A DNA stretch of 58,789 nucleotides from Helicobacter pametensis ATCC 51478 (GTDB taxonomy: Bacteria > Campylobacterota > Campylobacteria > Campylobacterales > Helicobacteraceae), in the NCBI RefSeq assembly GCF_000518225.1, contig NZ_JADE01000012.1, positions 1 to 58,789 of the forward strand, read 5' to 3'. Positions 54,010 to 58,789 of the stretch are shown here, one piece after another; within the stretch, counting starts at the first letter, position 1, and every line of letters begins with the position of its first letter. The notes under the pieces are model-generated. The model had not been told where the DNA came from. It saw only the letters and a list, made by a program, of their open reading frames with translations, and made no database searches. The position numbers and the translations under genes are program-made.

Positions 54010-55562
54010 AATCTTTTTTGATTATTTTATTTTGTTTCTGTATCCAAACATATTCCATGCAATGCCAGAGATTTACTCTCAAAACACAAGAAAAACTCAC
54101 TTCTCTAGAAATCCTAGAAGAGATAGCACAATCTTGCAAACTCAACATCATCTACACTGATTCATTTGCCCACACAATCCTCTCCAACAATAAACCCAAA
54201 CTCCATATCGATAATCTTGATTTTCAAACACTCATTGATCTTTTGCTTGATGAATCTCACTTGCACTACACCTTGCAAAACAATATCCTCAAGATTGCCT
54301 TTCTCTACACCAAAACCTATGAGCTCAATTATGTTTCTACCTCCAGAATGGGTTCATCTAGCACCGATGTCATCCTCTCTCCCAATCCTTCTTCATATGA
54401 AATCTATCCTTCTTCTCCAATGTTTCAAACCTCAAATTCTGCACCAATCCTCAGTGATAATGCAAGCATGGGAAATACAGGACGAAGTGGGACCAAAATT
54501 CTCTCAGTGGATGAAAATAATTTCTGGGGTGAGATTCACAAAGAACTCACAGAGATTGCGTATCGCCCAGAAGATCGATTTGTCGATCAATTTCCAAAAT
54601 CTATCACCATCAATAAAAATGCAGGGCTTCTCACCATCACTGCAAACAAAATTCAGCATCAACGGATTCAGTCATACTTAGCCCAACTCAACGCAAAAAT
54701 GCATGCTCAAGTCCTCATTGATGTCCATATCTTGCTGATCAAGCATGAAAAATCCAACACTTCAGGAATCAATTGGAATGAGTTTTACAACCTAGGTAAT
54801 CTTGCTATTCCTGCTCCAAGCCTACAAGGAGGATCAAGTTTCATACAAATTGGAAATAATGGAATCAATATGGAACTCAATATCCTTTCTCAAGGCACAA
54901 CACTTAATCGCATCATCGAATTCCTCCAAACTTATGGCACAACACGCTCTTTGAGCAATCCAAAAGTTCTCACCCTCAACAATCAGCCTGCAATCATTTC
55001 TGTCGGCAGTGTTTTGCGCTATATTCAAAATTCCGTCTATCAAAGCTCATCTCAAGGATCCAATATCCAAAACTCCACAGAAAACTATCCAAGTATTTTT
55101 GCTGGTGTCCTTCTTGATGTCACGCCTTCTATTCAAGGAGATGAAATCATTCTCAAAATCAATCCATCCATCACTCGTGCCAAAAATGCTGCACTTGAAA
55201 ATGAACCCAATGCACTCAAAACTCCCCCCAATCTATCCACCAATCAACTCTCCTCACTTGTCAAAGTCAAAAGTGGAGAAAAAATTGTTCTTGGAGGACT
55301 AATCTCTGATCTAGAAAGCAAGAAAGAATTTAAAATTCCTCTGCTAGGAGATATTCCAATCCTTGAGTATCTTTTCAAATACAAATGGAGCAATCATTTT
55401 AGTGAAGAGATGGTGATCATCATCTCACCCAAAATCATCCAAACCCCACAAAAACAATCCTCCAACCCCTCAACATTCTCCCAAGATTTCAAATCACTCC
55501 TTAAAGAAGCACGCCTTCAAGCCCTAGAGGAAAAACTCAATGAATCAAAAACTTCCAAATAG
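54006..55562 (+). CDS. ctsD: Secretin (type II secretion/MshL/CtsD-type outer-membrane channel)
   Basis: A 518-residue secretin. The signal peptide is IILFCFCIQTYS; an N0/STN domain follows (KTQEKLTSLEILEEIAQ), then one N1-type domain and the beta-barrel secretin domain with TRSLSNPKVLTLNNQPAIISVG, GVLLDVTPSIQGDEIILKINPS and VLGGLISDLESKKEFKIPLLGD. The gate glycine and VKVKSGEKIVLGG are standard. It is MshL-like. It overlaps the preceding gene and gspE. CtsD is needed for C. jejuni transformation, and homology of order supports the symbol. Confidence 0.88.
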   Translation: MKSFLIILFCFCIQTYSMQCQRFTLKTQEKLTSLEILEEIAQSCKLNIIYTDSFAHTILSNNKPKLHIDNLDFQTLIDLLLDESHLHYTLQNNILKIAFLYTKTYELNYVSTSRMGSSSTDVILSPNPSSYEIYPSSPMFQTSNSAPILSDNASMGNTGRSGTKILSVDENNFWGEIHKELTEIAYRPEDRFVDQFPKSITINKNAGLLTITANKIQHQRIQSYLAQLNAKMHAQVLIDVHILLIKHEKSNTSGINWNEFYNLGNLAIPAPSLQGGSSFIQIGNNGINMELNILSQGTTLNRIIEFLQTYGTTRSLSNPKVLTLNNQPAIISVGSVLRYIQNSVYQSSSQGSNIQNSTENYPSIFAGVLLDVTPSIQGDEIILKINPSITRAKNAALENEPNALKTPPNLSTNQLSSLVKVKSGEKIVLGGLISDLESKKEFKIPLLGDIPILEYLFKYKWSNHFSEEMVIIISPKIIQTPQKQSSNPSTFSQDFKSLLKEARLQALEEKLNESKTSK

Positions 55563-56949
55563 TCTAAAAATCTCTCCTCTCATCCCACTCAATATTTATG
55601 AAAAACTCTCATGTTTTGTCTTCTATAATTTGGATCAACAGCTCTACATCGCCTCATCAAATACACAAAATGTCTCCTTGCTTTATGATTTTTTACCTCA
55701 TACCAAGCACACTATTCCATTGATTGAAATTTCTCAAGAAGAATTTACATATCACATCCAATCTGCACAAGCTCAAGACACCCTCACTTCTCTCATCAAT
55801 CAAATCCAACAAGATGAAGATCTAGCGATCCAAAAGCTTCTAGATTTTATCCTCTTGCAAGCTATCAAGCAACACTCAAGCGATATCCATCTTGAAAATA
55901 CCCATACTGATGCACAGATTCGAATCCGTATCGATTCGCTTATGCAAGAGCTTTGCACAATTCCCTCCAAGCATTTTATGCTTCTTAGCTCAAGCCTCAA
56001 GCTTGAATGCTCTCTTGATATCCATGAAACTCGCAAACCACAAGATGGAAGATTCTCGCGAATCTTTGATGATATCTCTTATGATTTTCGCTTCTCCTCA
56101 CTCCCCACAGCCAAAGGCGAATCTCTTGTGATTAGGATTCTCTGCAAAGAAAATCAAAGCTTTGATCTCCCCTCTCTTGGTTTTCCAAACAATCTTCATT
56201 TTGATTTTCCCTATGGACTTGTATTTGTCACAGGTCCCACAGGCAGCGGCAAAAGTACAACACTCTATGCGATCTTAGAATCTCTTAAGGGAGTGGAGAA
56301 AAAAATCATTACTCTTGAGGATCCAATCGAATACGATCTTGATCTCCTCACACAAGTTGCAATCAATGAAAAATATGGCTTTGGATTCCCTCAAGCTCTA
56401 AGATCAATTTTGCGACAAGATCCAGATATCATTATGGTCGGTGAGATCAGAGACACAGAAAGTCTCTCTCTTGCAATCCAAGCCTCACTCACTGGACATC
56501 TTGTTCTATCCACACTGCACACAAATGATGCTCTAAGCACGATTGAGCGGCTTTTGGATATGCAAGCCAAACCATTTCTAATCGCCTCTATTCTTCATCT
56601 CATTATTGCACAAAGACTTGCTCGACGCCTATGTCCTATTTGCAAAATCCCCAATCTCACTCCACCACTTGATCTTATTCCATCCAAATTTCACACTAGC
56701 ACTTTTTATCAAGCCCAAGGTTGCCCACAATGCAAATTCAAAGGATACAGTGGCAGAATCTTGCTTTATGAGACACTCCATCTCTCCAAACAACATAGAG
56801 CCCTGATTTCTTCACAAAGCACAAAAGAAGAATTTTTAGAGCTTCTAAAACAAGAGGGATTTATGTCTCTTTTTGAATATGGGATTTGGCAAGCTGCTCT
56901 TGGTGCCACCAGTCTTGAAGAAGTCTTTAGGCTAACACATGAGATATAA
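55540..56949 (+). CDS. ctsE: GspE/PilB-family secretion ATPase
   Basis: A hexameric assembly motor of 469 residues. Walker A is GPTGSGKST at 232-240, the aspartate box is ITLEDPIEYDLDL, Walker B is DPDIIMVGEIRDTESL and the histidine box is LTGHLVLSTLHTNDAL. The C-terminal zinc-binding CPIC and CPQC pairs of GspE are present. The N-terminal domain is short compared with PilB (~560). It overlaps the secretin and ctsF. In C. jejuni CtsE powers DNA uptake. Confidence 0.93.
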   Translation: MNQKLPNSLKISPLIPLNIYEKLSCFVFYNLDQQLYIASSNTQNVSLLYDFLPHTKHTIPLIEISQEEFTYHIQSAQAQDTLTSLINQIQQDEDLAIQKLLDFILLQAIKQHSSDIHLENTHTDAQIRIRIDSLMQELCTIPSKHFMLLSSSLKLECSLDIHETRKPQDGRFSRIFDDISYDFRFSSLPTAKGESLVIRILCKENQSFDLPSLGFPNNLHFDFPYGLVFVTGPTGSGKSTTLYAILESLKGVEKKIITLEDPIEYDLDLLTQVAINEKYGFGFPQALRSILRQDPDIIMVGEIRDTESLSLAIQASLTGHLVLSTLHTNDALSTIERLLDMQAKPFLIASILHLIIAQRLARRLCPICKIPNLTPPLDLIPSKFHTSTFYQAQGCPQCKFKGYSGRILLYETLHLSKQHRALISSQSTKEEFLELLKQEGFMSLFEYGIWQAALGATSLEEVFRLTHEI

Positions 56950-58111
56950 GATCACAACACTCAAACACACATCCATACACCGCTATACAATTTGGGCCAA
57001 ATCCAAGGATGATGCTTGGCAAAAAGCAATTCGCAAAGATGGAATTCCTCCCCTCCAAGTCGAAGAAAGTCTTCTCATCTCTCTTCCCATTTCATCTCAA
57101 GATACCCTCATTTCTCTCAAGCAGCTTCATATGATGATTGCTGCCAATATTCCCATCCAAGAATGCCTAGATTCCCTCACAACTCACACGCACAACACAA
57201 GACTTGCTCAAGTTTTTGCAAAGATCTCTCACTCTCTTGAAAACGGCTTAAGTCTATATGAAAGCTTTGCTCCCTATGAAAATATTTTTGGAAAGCTAAC
57301 TTTAGTGATGATTGAATTTGGTTCTCGAAGTGGAAAACTTGATCTATGTCTAAAATTACTTTTAGATGAATTAAACAATCAAGAAAAAAGCAAAAAAGCG
57401 ATCAAAAAAGCCCTATTCTATCCGCTCTTTGTCTTGCTCTGCACAATAGCCTGCTTTATGATTCTTATCCAAATGGTTGTGCCTCAATTCATCGAGCTTT
57501 TTGCCCAAAATAATCTTGCTCTCCCTATCTATACAAAGATTCTCATCGGGACCCATACCCTCATCGCACAATATGGGCACTTAATCCTCCTAGCTATGGC
57601 GATCCTCATTCCATCGCTATGGATTCAAATCAGCAACAAAGGAAAGCTCTATCAACTCTTGTTGTCATTCATTCTTAAAATTCCATGGATTGGAACAATT
57701 CTCCTCAATCTTTATCTATATCGTTATTTTTTTACTCTCTCTATTTTGCTTCAGTCAGGGATCGATCTTCTTTCATGCACAAATCTCGCACAAGAAAGTA
57801 TCGAATCTCAAACAATTCAACACAAACTTAGAGCGATTCGGATCTCTCTTGTCAATGGCAAAACACTTCATGAAGCACTCAAGGAAAGCAATCTCTTTGA
57901 TCCACTCACACTAAATCTCATTCTTGTTGCACAAAGAAGCGGACAACTCGAGGAAATTCTTAGAACCTGTGCGACCAACTACTCCTCTCGTGCAAATTCA
58001 ATGATTGAGTTTCTTATCTCACTTATTGAGCCATGTTTCACTCTTTTGCTTGGATTATTTGTTTTACTTTTGGCACTTGGGATCTTTACCCCTATTTGGA
58101 ATCTCTCTTGA
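56939..58111 (+). CDS. ctsF: GspF/PilC-family inner-membrane platform protein
   Basis: A 390-residue protein with two homologous GspF domains, each having LxxGxxLxEA-type motifs (ISHSLENGLSLYESF; IRISLVNGKTLHEAL) and SGKLDLCL/SGQLEEIL, and three membrane helices near 160-185, 205-230 and 360-385. It is the rotating base of the pseudopilus. The ATG overlaps ctsE by 11 bases. It is the last gene of the operon; no pseudopilin or prepilin peptidase gene is in this window. Confidence 0.92.
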   Translation: MRYKITTLKHTSIHRYTIWAKSKDDAWQKAIRKDGIPPLQVEESLLISLPISSQDTLISLKQLHMMIAANIPIQECLDSLTTHTHNTRLAQVFAKISHSLENGLSLYESFAPYENIFGKLTLVMIEFGSRSGKLDLCLKLLLDELNNQEKSKKAIKKALFYPLFVLLCTIACFMILIQMVVPQFIELFAQNNLALPIYTKILIGTHTLIAQYGHLILLAMAILIPSLWIQISNKGKLYQLLLSFILKIPWIGTILLNLYLYRYFFTLSILLQSGIDLLSCTNLAQESIESQTIQHKLRAIRISLVNGKTLHEALKESNLFDPLTLNLILVAQRSGQLEEILRTCATNYSSRANSMIEFLISLIEPCFTLLLGLFVLLLALGIFTPIWNLS

Positions 58112-58330
58112 GCTTTTTGATCTACTTTGATCTTCTTCCTCCATCTTTCTCTTTATTTACAATGTGGATAAACTCCGCAAGTCACGATCTTTCGGATTAA
58201 TCTATTCTAAAATTTTGAATAAGTGGAATTTTTCCTTTAATCCCTAACGCTCCCATTCTTAACTTAGTGGCGATAATGGGCAAACAAAGAAATGAGTAAA
58301 GCTTTTAACAAGCTCATAAAAGAGGATATT
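58112..58330. other. Non-coding stretch after ctsF with possible decayed gene
   Basis: No gene with a ribosome site was recognised. On the minus strand a frame to 58264 reads ISSFMSLLKALLISLF, which may be the next part of the KtrB/TrkH remnant in another frame, but the match is weak. The stretch follows directly on the minus strand from the truncated gene at 58331-58432. Confidence 0.4.
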
Positions 58331-58432
58331 TCAAGAGGGCAATGGAAGCATCAATAGCACCGCTCCGCAAAGAATAATACCAAGATAGCTCAAGACAAGA
58401 ATCTGTATGCTTTTTAGGCGAATCTCAAACAT
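58331..58432 (-). pseudogene. Truncated KtrB/TrkH potassium transporter N-terminus
   Basis: An ATG at 58432 with GAGAGGA upstream opens 33 codons ending in TGA at 58331-58333. The peptide has IQILVLSYLGIILCGAVLLM followed by LPLPS, the first membrane helix of KtrB/TrkH (usual pattern ILxLGFxxxILxGxLLLMLP). Full proteins have over 400 residues, so this is a broken gene. A perfect -10 box remains. Alternatively it is a small membrane peptide of its own; the KtrB similarity makes me prefer the remnant. Confidence 0.6.
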
Positions 58433-58455
58433 CTAATCCTCTCATCAAAAGATCA

Positions 58456-58461
58456 ATTATA
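58456..58461 (-). promoter_or_regulatory. -10 box of the truncated transporter gene
   Basis: TATAAT on the minus strand at 58461-58456 with GAGAGGA between it and the ATG at 58432. The leader would be about 17 bases. Confidence 0.45.
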
Positions 58462-58520
58462 CTCCCTTTTCAAGACACACTAAAACAAGCTAGATCCACT
58501 CAACTCAATAAGCAGAAGCA

Positions 58521-58570
58521 AGACAAGACAAGACAAGACAAGACAAGACAAGACAAGACAAGACAAGACA
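58521..58570. repeat. Pentanucleotide tandem repeat (AGACA)x10
   Basis: Ten perfect copies of AGACA, followed by a partial AG and preceded by a degenerate AGCA. It lies 89 bases upstream of the truncated transporter gene and 59 bases after the 5S gene in the minus-strand direction. Simple repeats of this length mutate by slippage. Confidence 0.95.
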
Positions 58571-58629
58571 AGAATTAAAGCATAAATTAAAAGATAAAAA
58601 ATCATAGAAGAAAAAAGAAGTAATCCCAA

Positions 58630-58744
58630 CCCTGCATCGACCTACATTCCCACACTTGAAAAGTGCAGTATCATCAGCGATGAGGAGCTTAACTTCCAGG
58701 TTCGGAATGGAGCTGGGTGTGACCTCCTCTCTATAGACACAGGG
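58630..58744 (-). rRNA. rrf: 5S ribosomal RNA
   Basis: On the minus strand the ~115-base sequence has the conserved 5S loop C region (CCCAGCTCCATTCCGAACCTG) and the helix II partner GGAAGTTAAGCTCC. The ends CCCTG and CAGGG pair to form the terminal stem. Ends are set from that pairing and may be off by a few bases. Confidence 0.93.
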
Positions 58745-58789
58745 AAAAGGGAGAAGAAGATAAGATCTTATCCTCTACTCCCTTTTCTA
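58745..58789 (-). other. 23S-5S rRNA spacer hairpin (window edge)
   Basis: AAAAGGGAG and CTCCCTTTT flank an inner palindrome GATAAGATCTTATC, making a long stem-loop immediately upstream of 5S on the minus strand. It is probably the RNase III-type processing stem of the 23S-5S transcript. The 23S gene itself should lie beyond the window. Confidence 0.55.

Noticed and set aside
54166-54681. 171-codon open frame inside the secretin gene
   Set aside because: It is a frame-shifted shadow of ctsD; no ribosome site, odd composition rich in Ser/Pro/Ile, and the secretin reads through with all motifs.
58112-58330. Short open frames after ctsF (for example one beginning MGALGIKGKIPL on the minus strand)
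   Set aside because: No ribosome site, under 25 codons and no family I recognise; treated as non-coding or decayed sequence.
58521-58570. AGACA repeat as a CRISPR array or coding repeat
   Set aside because: Units are five bases with no spacers, and no start codon or long frame leads into them.

Overview
The window looks like a chromosome segment of a Helicobacter species other than H. pylori (class Campylobacteria). Genes recognised by their motifs stand in short runs whose order matches, as I remember it, blocks of the H. pylori chromosome: a hypothetical gene-rsmD-fliL-acpS; slt-galU; argS-tatA-gmk-receiver-like gene-nuc; hemH-thioredoxin lipoprotein-ccsBA; ppiD-like-ftsA-ftsZ; and recO-accD-rlmH-dksA-like. 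Coding density is very high, start/stop overlaps of the ATGA, GTGA and TTGA type are common, and several convergent gene pairs overlap at their 3' ends. The species assignment is inference; no database was searched.

Layout. 1-530: the 3' end of a DDE transposase, then a 25-codon hydrophobic peptide gene on the minus strand with its own promoter, strong Shine-Dalgarno site and terminator-like hairpin, and a consensus-like promoter firing antisense to it. I read this as a TisB-like type I toxin-antitoxin locus. 530-9906: uvrB, two coiled-coil proteins, priA, a small hypothetical gene, rsmD, fliL, acpS, yggT, slt, galU and a membrane protein. 9903-12247: copper export (copA, copP). 12234-18344: surface-glycan genes (GT2, tandem GT2 fusion, O-antigen ligase, GT25, MsbA-type ABC exporter). 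18353-26055: argS, tatA, gmk, degenerate receiver protein, PLD nuclease, fliR, chemoreceptor, DegT-type aminotransferase.

26147-34893: htpG, Dsb-like thiol protein, CcoI-like copper ATPase, PAP2 phosphatase, fluoride channel, lpxD, pdxJ and pdxA. 34883-40503: cytochrome c and haem genes (ccsBA, thioredoxin lipoprotein, hemH), then bioA. 40617-45749: ppiD-like, ftsA, ftsZ and the tRNA nucleotidyltransferase gene. 45742-51103: purB, gdhA, recO, accD, rlmH and a DksA-like gene. 51111-58111: a LapA-like membrane protein and a five-gene transformed-DNA-uptake/type II secretion-like (Cts/MSHA-type) operon: inner-membrane assembly protein, PilO-MshK fusion, secretin, GspE ATPase and GspF platform. 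58112-58789: a truncated KtrB/TrkH remnant with intact promoter and ribosome site, a ten-copy AGACA repeat, and 5S rRNA on the minus strand with the 23S-5S spacer at the window edge.

Working together: three themes dominate. Cell-envelope synthesis is represented by LPS, peptidoglycan recycling, division and lipid A genes. Redox and metal work is represented by CopA/CopP, CcoI, Dsb-like proteins and cytochrome c maturation. DNA handling is represented by UvrB, PriA, RecO, the membrane nuclease and the Cts-like machine. The most unusual items are the toxin-like peptide locus at 270-460 and the edge region 58264-58570.
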